Assembly: GCA_049645705.1 (NCBI GenBank) | Contig: JBARUK010000057.1 | Location: forward strand, 1 to 64,000 | Origin: JBGNFV01 sp049645705 | Lineage (GTDB): Bacteria; Bacteroidota; Bacteroidia; Cytophagales; Cyclobacteriaceae | Reading direction: 5' to 3' | DNA length: 64,000 nt | Shown: positions 43,364 to 51,715 of the stretch, piece after piece | Numbering within the stretch: position 1 is the stretch's first letter | Layout of the letters: the number at the start of each line of letters is the position of its first letter | Notes under the pieces: model-generated | Told to the model about the DNA's origin: nothing | The model's database searches: none | Seen by the model: only the letters and a program-made list of their open reading frames with translations | Position numbers and translations under genes: made by a program

Positions 43364-43762
43364 ATGTGTTTTTTTAATTATTAGAATACACACTGGAAAG
43401 ACTCTACACGCGCCCACAACTATCACCCCACCTTCAATTGGTGATAATCAAAAAAAAACAGGGGAGGCAAATCAGAATGGGTCAGCTTCCGGCTATTACT
43501 TCATAGTAAAATGTTAGGAAGGGAGTGGTTCAGTCTTTTCATAGTATTAGTAAAAAAGAAACAGATCGCTATCATGAGACAAATTATCTCAAAACAAACT
43601 ACTGACAGTCACTACAAAGTCAGCAGATACGCATTGGGCGAATCCATTTTCCCTATTAATATACCATGTTTCTGGGAATAGACCAAAACTGAATGAGTTA
43701 ATCACCATCATAATTGTGAGGAATAAAAATCTTTTTCTACCTTTGCAGACCCCGAGATAATC
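43364..43762. other. Intergenic region between the peptide array and tRNA-Leu(GAG)
   Basis: No credible gene is present. The array promoter should lie near 43364-43560 on the minus strand, but I find no clear TTTG/TAnnTTTG pair there. A tRNA promoter lies at 43714-43745. Confidence 0.5.
43714..43745 (+). promoter_or_regulatory. Promoter of tRNA-Leu(GAG)
   Basis: TACCTTTG (43738-43745) fits the -7 consensus and TTG at 43714-43716 is a partial -33 element 21 bases upstream. The tRNA begins 18 bases after the -7 element. Confidence 0.55.
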
Positions 43763-43844
43763 GCGTATGTGGTGAAACTGGTAGACACGCCACCTTGAGG
43801 GGGTGGTGCCTTCGGGTGTGGAGGTTCGAATCCTCTCATACGCA
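43763..43844 (+). tRNA. tRNA-Leu (anticodon GAG)
   Basis: This 82-nt class II tRNA has a GCGTATG/CATACGC acceptor stem. The anticodon stem CCACC/GGTGG holds the loop TTGAGGG (GAG), followed by a variable arm and the GGTTCGAATCC T-loop. No CCA is encoded. Confidence 0.96.
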
Positions 43845-43845
43845 C

Positions 43846-43878
43846 AAAAATGCCTTGCTGCAAAGCAGGGCATTTTTT
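43846..43878 (+). terminator. Terminator after tRNA-Leu(GAG)
   Basis: AAAAATGCCTTGC and GCAGGGCATTTTT form a stem with a G-U pair, followed by T residues. Confidence 0.75.
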
Positions 43879-43890
43879 ATTACCCTCCTT

Positions 43891-44514
43891 CTACCTTCCG
43901 AAGTAGTAAACCATCAGGAAACATACAATAAACCCTACGGCTCCGCCTACATACACCTCTGCCGGACGGTGACTCTGAAGGTACAGGCGACTGGACATTA
44001 CGCCACCCGCCAGCAGCACCATTACCAAAAGGGGGTACAGCAAAGTATCATGCGGATAAAGAGCCTGCAGGGCTACCAGAAAACCCACCGCGCCGCAGAT
44101 GGCCGCACTGTGTACGCTTATCTTCCAGAAGAAGGTGACTACCGCCACAATGACTACCACGGTAGTCATGGCAATAAGGCCCGTGTTCAGCAGAGGATTC
44201 ACGGTATTCTTACTGACGAACAGCCAGGTGGAGAGTACGTAAAAACTACCGATGATGATAAAGGGGAGAAACCGCTCGCGGCGGTCGGCCATACGAAAAC
44301 TGTCGATGTATTTACTCAGCCGCATACCCGTAATACTTATCAGTGGTACTATAAAGGTGGTCACGAATATGGCCCCGGTAAGCTGCCACATGATCTCTTG
44401 TGAAAAAGGAATGGTGGCAAGAGGCGCAAACAGTGTAACTATCACGAACATGACAGTAGGCATGATGAGCGGATGCAGCGCAACCGACAGGGCCCAGGCT
44501 ATACGGCGATACAC
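43891..44514 (-). CDS. PAP2-like integral membrane protein
   Basis: The 207-residue protein has about six hydrophobic helices. Two segments in the C-terminal half match PAP2 phosphatase motifs: ISVHSAAICGA (motif 2 SxxH type) and SSRLYLQSHRPAEVYVGG (motif 3 SRxxxxxHxxxD/E). Motif 1 is less clear (KYIDSFRMADRRERF). It may be a lipid phosphatase or a degenerate relative. Its start overlaps the rpoN stop codon by one base, so it is probably co-transcribed behind rpoN. Confidence 0.8.
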   Translation of the reverse strand: MYRRIAWALSVALHPLIMPTVMFVIVTLFAPLATIPFSQEIMWQLTGAIFVTTFIVPLISITGMRLSKYIDSFRMADRRERFLPFIIIGSFYVLSTWLFVSKNTVNPLLNTGLIAMTTVVVIVAVVTFFWKISVHSAAICGAVGFLVALQALYPHDTLLYPLLVMVLLAGGVMSSRLYLQSHRPAEVYVGGAVGFIVCFLMVYYFGR

Positions 44515-45953
44515 TACAGCTCTTTTCTTAACCTGGCCACCGGTATATTCATCTGCTCGCGGTACTTGGCCACCGTTCGCCTGGCAATGTTGTAGCCTTG
44601 GCTTTTCAGTTCTTTTTCGAGCTTATCGTCACTGAGGGGTTTCTTCTTATTCTCATTGTCGATAAGCGTTTTCAGTGAGTTCTTCACCTCACGGCTGCTG
44701 ACATCTTCACCGCTGTCAGTAGCTATACCTTCACTGAAGAAGTACTTGAGCGGGTATATGCCGAACTCCGTCTGCACACTCTTACTATTGGCTACCCGTG
44801 ATACGGTAGAGATGTCCATATTGATCTGGGTCGCTATGTCCTTAAGGATCATAGGTCGCAGCTTACTCTCGTCCCCTTCCAGGAAGAAGTCATACTGGTA
44901 GTCCACTATGGCCTTCATAGTATGCAGCAGGGTCTGCTGCCGCTGGCGTATGGCATCTATAAACCACTTGGCCGAGTCCAGTTTCTGCTTTACAAAGGAC
45001 ACAGTGTCCTTCAGCTTCTTATCTTTCTTATTAGACTTATCGTATGCCTGCAGCATATCGGAATACGAGCGGCTGATTCGCAGTTCCGGGGCGTTGCGGC
45101 TGTTGAGCGACAGCTCCAGGTTGTCGTTATCATTGGTCAGTATAAAGTCCGGGATCAGGTACTGCGTGCGGGCGGCCCCGCCTGCCCCGCCCGGCTTCGG
45201 GTTCAGCTTAGTGATGACATTGACAGCATCTTTCAGCTCTTCCTCATCGATATTGAGGCGCTTTAATATCTTATCGTAGTGCTTTTTGGTAAATTCTTCA
45301 AAGTGGTTTTCCAGGATAGCTATGGCCGTTTCCACCGCAGAGGTCTGGTCCATTTTACGCTCCAGTTGCAGCAGCAGGCATTCCTGCAGGTTTCGTGCGG
45401 CTATGCCCGGCGGGTCGAACCGCTGGATCATGCGCAGTATCTCCTCCACCTCGTCCATGTCGGTCTCGATGTTCTGGGAGAATGCCATATCATTGATAAT
45501 AGCTTCGAGGTCACGGCGTATGTACCCGTCGCTCTCTATGCTTCCCAAAAGCTGCCGCCCTATCGCTTCGCGCCTGTCATCCAGGTTCATAAAGCCCAGT
45601 TGCATTCTTAGCTGATCGTTCAGCGACTGCATCATGGGGATAGGCATTTCCTTTTCCTCCTCGCCGTAGTTGCCGTCGCCCTGCATCTTATAGCCGCCGA
45701 AGTCATCGTCGCGCAGGTAGTCATCCACATCTACGTCATCACTGCTCTGGTCAGAGCTCTCGTCAAACTCATTATCAGATGAATAGTCGTCCTGTGCCTC
45801 GTCAGCCCCTTCTTCCAGCGCAGGGTTCACTTCCAGTTCCTCCTCTACCCTGGCATCCAGTTCGGCAGTAGGGATCTGCAACAGCTTTATAAACTGTATC
45901 TGCTGAGGTGATAATTTTTGTTGTAATGACTGGGTTAATCCTAACTTCTGCAT
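44514..45953 (-). CDS. rpoN: RNA polymerase sigma-54 factor
   Basis: This alternative sigma factor depends on enhancer-binding ATPases. At 479 residues it has region I (LTQSLQQKLSPQQIQFIKLLQIP), an acidic region II (about 50-95), the core-binding region III and the C-terminal RpoN box ARRTVAKYRE (about 457-466) that contacts the -24 element. Sigma-54 is present in many Cytophagales. The downstream membrane protein gene overlaps its stop. Confidence 0.95.
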   Translation of the reverse strand: MQKLGLTQSLQQKLSPQQIQFIKLLQIPTAELDARVEEELEVNPALEEGADEAQDDYSSDNEFDESSDQSSDDVDVDDYLRDDDFGGYKMQGDGNYGEEEKEMPIPMMQSLNDQLRMQLGFMNLDDRREAIGRQLLGSIESDGYIRRDLEAIINDMAFSQNIETDMDEVEEILRMIQRFDPPGIAARNLQECLLLQLERKMDQTSAVETAIAILENHFEEFTKKHYDKILKRLNIDEEELKDAVNVITKLNPKPGGAGGAARTQYLIPDFILTNDNDNLELSLNSRNAPELRISRSYSDMLQAYDKSNKKDKKLKDTVSFVKQKLDSAKWFIDAIRQRQQTLLHTMKAIVDYQYDFFLEGDESKLRPMILKDIATQINMDISTVSRVANSKSVQTEFGIYPLKYFFSEGIATDSGEDVSSREVKNSLKTLIDNENKKKPLSDDKLEKELKSQGYNIARRTVAKYREQMNIPVARLRKEL

Positions 45954-46174
45954 ATAGTTCTTATGCTAGTGAACGCACCTACAAGGCGTCGTGCCAAATT
46001 TATTATATTTCTGGCATTCCTTTGAGAAAAACATCAAATTATCGTTTTTTTGCGTTCTATCCCGCAAAATGGCGGACTTTACTTTGAGCGCTAGCCCGCA
46101 AAAATGTCTGTCCGCTTTCTCTATAACGGGTAAAAAGGAAAAGCCTCACTATTTAAAATAAAAAAACCCTGACT

Positions 46175-47626
46175 GTGGCAGAGTTGAGACGTTCATCGAT
46201 CAAATCATTACTGGCCTCTGCGGAGACCGGCAGTGACGTATTAGTAAAAGGCTGGGTCCGCACCAAGCGTGCCAGCAAAAATGTGGCGTTCGTTGCGCTG
46301 AATGACGGCTCAGTCATCCACAACCTGCAGATAGTCGCCGACCCGCAGACTATAGACGAGGATACGCTGCGGCTGGTTACCACCGGTGCATGTATAGGTG
46401 CCAGAGGTAAGCTGGCCCCCTCCCAGGGCTCCGGCCAGAGCGTAGAGCTACTGGCAGACGAAATTACGGTATATGGTGCGGCCGACCCGGAAAAGTACCC
46501 GCTGCAACCCAAAAAGCACAGCCTGGAGTACCTGCGCGAAATAGCGCACCTGCGGGTTCGTACCAGTACCTTCGGGGCCATCTACCGCCTGCGCCACGCC
46601 ATGATCTTTGCCGTGCACAACTTCTTCAATGAGCGGGGATTCTATAATGTGCACACGCCCATCATCACCGGCTCTGATGCAGAAGGCGCCGGGGAGACCT
46701 TCCGCGTCACTACTCTGCCCTTCGACAACCCACCGCGTACAGAGGAGGGTAAGATCAATTACAAGGAAGACTTCTTCGAGAAAGAGGCCAACCTCACAGT
46801 ATCCGGCCAGCTCGAAGGCGAACTGGCAGCGCTTTCACTCAGTAACATCTACACATTCGGCCCTACCTTCCGGGCAGAGAACAGTAATACCACCCGCCAC
46901 CTGGCGGAGTTCTGGATGATAGAGCCGGAAATGGCCTTCTATGACCTGACGGATAATATGGACCTGGCAGAGGAGTTCCTCAAGTACCTCATTACCTATG
47001 CCCTGGAAAACTGTGCGGATGACCTGGCCTTCCTGGATAAGCGCGCAGAAGATGAGAACAAGACCAGGCCTGCCAATGAGCGCAGCGAAATGGGTCTGCT
47101 GGAAAGACTTCGCTTCGTAACAGAGAATGAGTTCGAGCGCCTCTCCTACTCGGATGCCATCGATATCCTGCGCAATAGCAAGCCCAACAAGAAAAAGAAG
47201 TTCAAATACCCGATAGAAGGCTGGGGCGCCGACCTGCAGTCGGAGCACGAGCGCTTCCTGGTAGAAAAACACTTTAAGAAGCCCGTGATCCTGAAAGACT
47301 ACCCTAAGGAGATAAAGGCCTTCTACATGCGGCAGAACGACGATGATAAAACAGTGGCGGCTATGGACATCCTCTTCCCCGGCATAGGTGAGATAGTGGG
47401 TGGCAGCCAGCGGGAGGAGCGCCTGGATAAGCTGACCGGCCGCATGGAAGAAATGCACATACCGGCAGAAGAAATGTGGTGGTACCTGGATACACGCCGC
47501 TTCGGCTCAGCCCCGCACAGCGGCTTCGGGCTTGGCTTCGAGCGCCTGGTGCAGTTCGTTAGCGGTATGGGCAATATCCGTGACGTGATCCCATTCCCCA
47601 GGACTCCGGGCAACGCTGAATTTTAA
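46175..47626 (+). CDS. asnS: Asparaginyl-tRNA synthetase
   Basis: This class IIb synthetase has 483 residues. It shows the N-terminal OB-fold anticodon-binding domain (VLVKGWVRTKRASKNVAFVALNDG), motif 2 (FGPTFRAENSNTTRHLAEFWMIEPE) and motif 3 (GFGLGFERLVQFVSGMGNIRDV), ending PRTPGNAEF. The start codon at 46175 is GTG (the frame reads VAELRRSS), the first plausible start in the frame. It is monocistronic with a terminator close behind. Confidence 0.96.
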   Translation: MAELRRSSIKSLLASAETGSDVLVKGWVRTKRASKNVAFVALNDGSVIHNLQIVADPQTIDEDTLRLVTTGACIGARGKLAPSQGSGQSVELLADEITVYGAADPEKYPLQPKKHSLEYLREIAHLRVRTSTFGAIYRLRHAMIFAVHNFFNERGFYNVHTPIITGSDAEGAGETFRVTTLPFDNPPRTEEGKINYKEDFFEKEANLTVSGQLEGELAALSLSNIYTFGPTFRAENSNTTRHLAEFWMIEPEMAFYDLTDNMDLAEEFLKYLITYALENCADDLAFLDKRAEDENKTRPANERSEMGLLERLRFVTENEFERLSYSDAIDILRNSKPNKKKKFKYPIEGWGADLQSEHERFLVEKHFKKPVILKDYPKEIKAFYMRQNDDDKTVAAMDILFPGIGEIVGGSQREERLDKLTGRMEEMHIPAEEMWWYLDTRRFGSAPHSGFGLGFERLVQFVSGMGNIRDVIPFPRTPGNAEF

Positions 47627-47652
47627 TAAACGGGCACTACCTGGTATATCAG

Positions 47653-47694
47653 AAGGCTGTTCGTCTGCATGGCAGGCGGGCAGCCTTTTTATTT
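47653..47694 (+). terminator. asnS terminator
   Basis: AAGGCTG and CAGCCTT pair around a 21-base loop that itself contains GCATGGC-type pairing, followed by TTTATTTT. Confidence 0.65.
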
Positions 47695-47765
47695 TACACG
47701 GTTGGTACAGTGTCTGCCCCCGTGGGTATCTTATCACTACCTCCTGGAACTACTACTAAGTCCCA

Positions 47766-48033
47766 GGTATCCTGTACCGGGAGGTAAAGAGTATAAGACA
47801 TAGTATGTGACACAGCCTCACCGTAGTTTAAGGATTTATATCACAACTACCGCGAGATTAGCGATAGCGTATCTCGTGGTTGAAACCTACGCCCAGTTAT
47901 ACTGGGCTGAGCACAGGAGTTTCGAACTAGCAGTACAGTAATCATACGGCATCCTGCATCGGGAGGTACAACCTCCCAAAAATGGCAACCATAAGACACA
48001 GTCTCGCGGTAATTTAGAGATTTATAACAGAAG
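47766..48033. repeat. Structured intergenic repeat, copy 2, with flanking direct repeats
   Basis: The core (47842-47971) matches 34983-35120. It has hairpin CGAGAT/ATCTCG, hairpin GCCCAGT-TAT-ACTGGGC (47891-47907) and the TTCGAACTAGC block. It is flanked by two related blocks of about 80 bases (47766-47845 and 47949-48033). Both blocks begin near ATCCTG-A-CGGGAGGTA and later share ATAAGACA-AGT and GATTTATA. No gene is present. Confidence 0.65.
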
Positions 48034-48065
48034 GTAGTTTGGTGACATAGCTTATAAATATTTGG

Positions 48066-48568
48066 ATGAATGCAAAAATGATTTATCGGATCGTACGCAG
48101 CATATTACTCCTTTTAGTTCTAGGGTACTTCTACTATGAGTTTACTATCGGGCGTTTTAAGGATCTATGTGTTATTGAAGAAGACATAAAACAGGATGAA
48201 ATTAAAGGAACTGTTTAAAAAAATATATTGACAGTACATACCATAACTTCCCAGCAGTCATTTTTGAGAATAGATCTGCTCAGAGCGCTAAGTATTTTCT
48301 GGTAGACGAACACAGCCAATTGTTTGAAGACATTCGGGAAGACGTGAAGTTATGGTTAGTAAGAGAGAACGATTCGACAGCCTATCACCTTCATTACGGA
48401 TGTGATAAAGCGCCTAGCAAAGGCTGGGGGCTAACGGTGAATTACCAACTCTTTTTTTGCAAAATTTTTAGTCTTGACGATGTGTGGAATGACCGTACGA
48501 AAAGGGTAAAAATAATTATTAGGTTGGGATTACCAACTGATGATCAATTGATTACTTTTAACGCTTAA
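48066..48568 (+). pseudogene. Frameshifted small membrane-anchored protein gene
   Basis: A first frame from ATG 48066 encodes 50 residues with one membrane helix (SILLLLVLGYFYYEF) and stops at TAA 48216-48218. A second frame, shifted by one base, is open from just before that stop (reading LKKYIDSTYHNFPAVIFEN) to 48568. The two halves join naturally at the GTTTAAAAAAA stretch, so a one-base loss is the simplest explanation. The product is unrecognised. Two separate genes, or a sequencing error in the A run, are alternatives. Confidence 0.6.
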
Positions 48569-48590
48569 CGTAAACAATAGCGTTTCAATA

Positions 48591-48758
48591 ATGAAAAAGA
48601 AAATTGAATTAAAAGGGCTTACAGTGACCAGCTTTGTCACCAATCAATCAGATATCAAAGCCGGTGTATTTTACATGGAAGACAGGGTTGGGGATGATAC
48701 CATTCGCCTGATCTGTACTGCACAGGCGTGCACAAATTACTGCACGCAATACTGCTAA
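48591..48758 (+). CDS. Solitary RiPP-like precursor peptide k
   Basis: The 55-residue peptide is 5 kb from the main array and on the opposite strand. Leader MKKKIELKGLTVTSFVT matches the array leaders, and Ala-Gly at 24-25 replaces Gly-Gly. The C-terminus is CTAQACTNYCTQYC, with four Cys (42, 47, 51, 55), three of them directly followed by Thr. This is closer to a class I lanthipeptide core than the array members. It has its own terminator. Confidence 0.78.
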   Translation: MKKKIELKGLTVTSFVTNQSDIKAGVFYMEDRVGDDTIRLICTAQACTNYCTQYC

Positions 48759-48774
48759 GTACCACCTAATATTT

Positions 48775-48813
48775 AAAAGACTGCGGGAAGCCATTATCCG
48801 CAGTCTTTTTTTT
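48775..48813 (+). terminator. Terminator of precursor k
   Basis: AAAAGACTGCGG and CCGCAGTCTTTT form a 12-bp perfect stem followed by a T run. Confidence 0.85.
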
Positions 48814-48998
48814 ACTTCAGTTCATTGCACTTATCTGCCCATCCCTTTCCGGCGAAAACACACTGGATACTTAGTGGATTTAATTCGCTCCCCCATTCTT
48901 TTTCGTAGCCATCATCCGCATTATCCTTCCCCTCAAAACCCGGTAAATTCATTTTCCTTCGTATATTTTGCGTCGAAACTCATAAAACCAGACTTTAT

Positions 48999-50945
48999 AT
49001 GCGCCGATTATTTAGCCTGGCAGCAGCATTGGCTGTTGCAGGATCATTTTTTACATCTTGCCAGTCCGGCACGTCAACTACTGCCTCACAGCCTACTCCA
49101 CAGGAGGAGTTACAGACAATGCCCTCCACCAGGGGGCTTAACCTGGACTCTATCTACATAGTAACTAACTATGATAAAAAGGAGTACCGCGTGCCTATGC
49201 GTGATGGCAAAATGCTGTTTACCCAGGTATACACGCCCAAAGACAACTCCCGCACCTACCCCATCATGCTGTTCCGCACGCCTTACTCCAATAGTCCCTA
49301 CGGAGAGGAAAAGGCAGACTATAAAACCCGCCTGGGGCCGAATATGCGGTTTGCCTACGATGGCTACATATTCGTGTACCAGGACGTGAGAGGTAAGTTC
49401 ATGTCAGAAGGTACTTTTGTGAACATGACACCGCATGTGGCAGACAAGCAGGGGGATGAAGACATAGACGAAAGCTCAGACACGTACGATACGGTTGACT
49501 GGCTTATCAATAACCTGGAGAATCACAACGGCAAAGTAGGCCAGTGGGGTATCTCCTACCCCGGCTTCTATACGGCTGCCGGAGCCATCGACGCACACCC
49601 GGCGCTCGTGGCGGTATCCCCCCAGGCACCTATTGCCGACTGGTGGTGGGATGACTTTCACCATCACGGGGCCTTTTTCCTGCCTCATACCTTTAACTTT
49701 ATCGCCCGTTTTGGCCAGGAGCGCAAGGAATTGACTACCGAGTGGCCTCCCCGCTTCGATCATGGCACCCCCGATGGTTACCAATTCTTCCTGGACATGG
49801 GACCTCTGAAAAATGCCAAAACGAAATACTTTGCCGATACCATCGGTTTCTGGGACAGCCTGGTGGCTCACCCCAACTACGATGAGTTCTGGCAGCGCCG
49901 TAACCTGCTCCCTCACCTGAAGGACGTAAAGCCTGCCACCCTGGTAGTAGGCGGATGGTACGATGCAGAGGACCTGTACGGCCCCCTGAAGATCTACGAA
50001 GAGATAGAAAAAGTAAATCCTGCCAAAAACCACCTGGTAATGGGCCCCTGGCGGCACGGTGGCTGGAACCGTGACTCCGGCTCTTCGCTGGGTCGTGTGT
50101 ACTTCGGAGACAGTGTGTCCCATTATTACCGTGAGCGTATCGAGTACCCCTTCTTTAACTACCACCTCAATGGCGGGCCGGAACCTAACCTGGCCACAGC
50201 TATGGTATTTGAAACGGGAGCGAACCAGTGGCGCGAGTTTGACGAGTGGCCACCCGCAGCAGTGAAGAAACAGACGCTCTATTTTACGGAAGATGAGCTG
50301 ACCTTCAGCCAGCCTTCCGGTGAGGGCATGGATTCCACCTCATTCATCAGCGACCCTAACAAGCCCGTGCCTAATTCGGAAATAATTGCGACAGGTATGA
50401 CCCGAGAGTATATGACGGATGACCAGCGATTTGCCGGTCGCCGCCCGGATGTGCTGGTGTTCCGGACCGAGCCATTGGAAGAGGACATTACGCTGGCCGG
50501 GCCACTCATGGCTAAGCTAAAGGTAGCCACTACGGGTACTGATGCAGACTGGGTAGTGAAGCTGGTAGACGAATACCCTGCTGACCATGAGGACTACGAG
50601 CATAACCATGATGAGATAAAAATGGGCGGCTACCAGCAAATGGTAAGAAGTGAAGTGATACGCGGCCGCTTCCGTAACAGCCACGAAAAGCCGGAGCCCT
50701 TTACGCCAAATGAGATGACAGCCATAGACCTGCCCCTGCAGGACGTGCTACATACCTTCAAAAAAGGGCATCGGATCATGATACAGGTTCAGAGTACCTG
50801 GTTCCCTATGGTGGACCGTAACCCGCAGAAGTATGTGCCTAACATCTGGCTGGCAGAAGAAGAGGATTTCATCAAAGCCACCCACACGGTATACCATTCT
50901 TCATCTGAAGGTACCCAGGTGGAAATAATGGTACTGCCTCAGTAG
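48999..50945 (+). CDS. CocE/NonD-family hydrolase (X-Pro peptidase S15 type), lipoprotein
   Basis: The 648-residue alpha/beta hydrolase has a lipoprotein signal (VAGSFFTSCQSG, Cys at about 22). The nucleophile motif GISYPG is near residue 183. The S15 fold shows RDGKMLFTQVYTPKD and YDGYIFVYQDVRGKFMSEG at the front and WRHGGWNRD with the probable His near 355. A C-terminal jelly-roll domain (LAGPLMAKLKVATTGTDADWVVKL) follows. Family members cleave acyl amino esters or X-Pro peptides. It probably acts at the cell envelope. Confidence 0.92.
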   Translation: MRRLFSLAAALAVAGSFFTSCQSGTSTTASQPTPQEELQTMPSTRGLNLDSIYIVTNYDKKEYRVPMRDGKMLFTQVYTPKDNSRTYPIMLFRTPYSNSPYGEEKADYKTRLGPNMRFAYDGYIFVYQDVRGKFMSEGTFVNMTPHVADKQGDEDIDESSDTYDTVDWLINNLENHNGKVGQWGISYPGFYTAAGAIDAHPALVAVSPQAPIADWWWDDFHHHGAFFLPHTFNFIARFGQERKELTTEWPPRFDHGTPDGYQFFLDMGPLKNAKTKYFADTIGFWDSLVAHPNYDEFWQRRNLLPHLKDVKPATLVVGGWYDAEDLYGPLKIYEEIEKVNPAKNHLVMGPWRHGGWNRDSGSSLGRVYFGDSVSHYYRERIEYPFFNYHLNGGPEPNLATAMVFETGANQWREFDEWPPAAVKKQTLYFTEDELTFSQPSGEGMDSTSFISDPNKPVPNSEIIATGMTREYMTDDQRFAGRRPDVLVFRTEPLEEDITLAGPLMAKLKVATTGTDADWVVKLVDEYPADHEDYEHNHDEIKMGGYQQMVRSEVIRGRFRNSHEKPEPFTPNEMTAIDLPLQDVLHTFKKGHRIMIQVQSTWFPMVDRNPQKYVPNIWLAEEEDFIKATHTVYHSSSEGTQVEIMVLPQ

Positions 50946-50954
50946 GCAACCGTA

Positions 50955-51638
50955 CTATTGGTCGTCGTCAATAAGATTGATGCCGCGACGTAACTGCCGG
51001 TCGGGAAGTGGGGCTTCAGTGTCGTACTTCCCGGCCCGCCAGTTGCGGATAAAGCCGCTCCACTGCGCCGGGTTCAGGAAATTATTAGGAGGGAATATGC
51101 CCGTCATGGGGTATAGCCTGTTGTAGCGCATGTAGTCATAATAAAACTGGTCATCCTTATACGTTTCGTAGAGGAGGTAATCCAGTTCACGCTGCAGTTC
51201 CAGCTCTGAATCAGGTCCGTCATCCGAAGTTTCTGCATCGTAGAAAGCCTCTCTGAACTCAGCAATAGTAGGATAGCTGAGCACCACCACTTCATCCATC
51301 ATAATCGTATCGGTAAGCATAAGCTGGATCATGGTATAGCGGTCGTCCGGCAGCCCGGAAGGCAGCACCATGGTAGCTTGCTTAAATCCTACTGCGGAGA
51401 ACAGCAAAGTATCTGATTTTACAGCCTGTATGGCAAAAGCCCCGGTACTATCCGTCACCGCCCCCACAGGTTTGTTCTTTACCTTAATACTGGCGTACGG
51501 TACCGGCAGTATATTCTCAGCATCCAGCACGGCACCATAGATGGTCACACTATCGGCTGACTGGGCTATCTGCGCAGTAGCGGGTAAAACGGTAAGAGTT
51601 ACTAATAAAAATACAAGGCTATAAAGGCAGGCTTTCAT
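50955..51638 (-). CDS. Secreted carboxypeptidase-regulatory-like domain protein
   Basis: The 227-residue protein has a signal peptide ending TAQ. Residues about 32-105 form a CarboxypepD_reg-like/Ig-like domain (TIYGAVLDAENILPVPYASIKV, GAVTDSTGAFAI, LLFSAVGFKQ), as found at the front of SusC proteins. The rest is acidic and rich in Tyr with no known domain. Such small stand-alone domains occur often in Bacteroidota; the function is unknown. It converges on the CocE gene, with 9 bases between stops. Confidence 0.82.
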   Translation of the reverse strand: MKACLYSLVFLLVTLTVLPATAQIAQSADSVTIYGAVLDAENILPVPYASIKVKNKPVGAVTDSTGAFAIQAVKSDTLLFSAVGFKQATMVLPSGLPDDRYTMIQLMLTDTIMMDEVVVLSYPTIAEFREAFYDAETSDDGPDSELELQRELDYLLYETYKDDQFYYDYMRYNRLYPMTGIFPPNNFLNPAQWSGFIRNWRAGKYDTEAPLPDRQLRRGINLIDDDQ

Positions 51639-51715
51639 GAGTCAGAGATTTTTCAATAAAAACCTCTGATCATACAAACTTGTTTTGAGTCTTTGCCTCC
51701 GTATCAGGCAAGCTG

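Noticed and set aside
43573..43680. 35-codon plus-strand frame upstream of tRNA-Leu(GAG)
   Set aside because: It starts with an ATG but has no leader motif, no GG and no promoter of its own. It is not counted with the precursors.
47766..48033. Insertion sequence
   Set aside because: No transposase frame, no clear terminal inverted repeats and no target duplication are visible, so it is described as a structured repeat only.
48211..48230. Programmed -1 frameshift site
   Set aside because: The slippery-like bases TTTAAAA are not in the heptamer register of the upstream frame, and the upstream stop precedes the A run.
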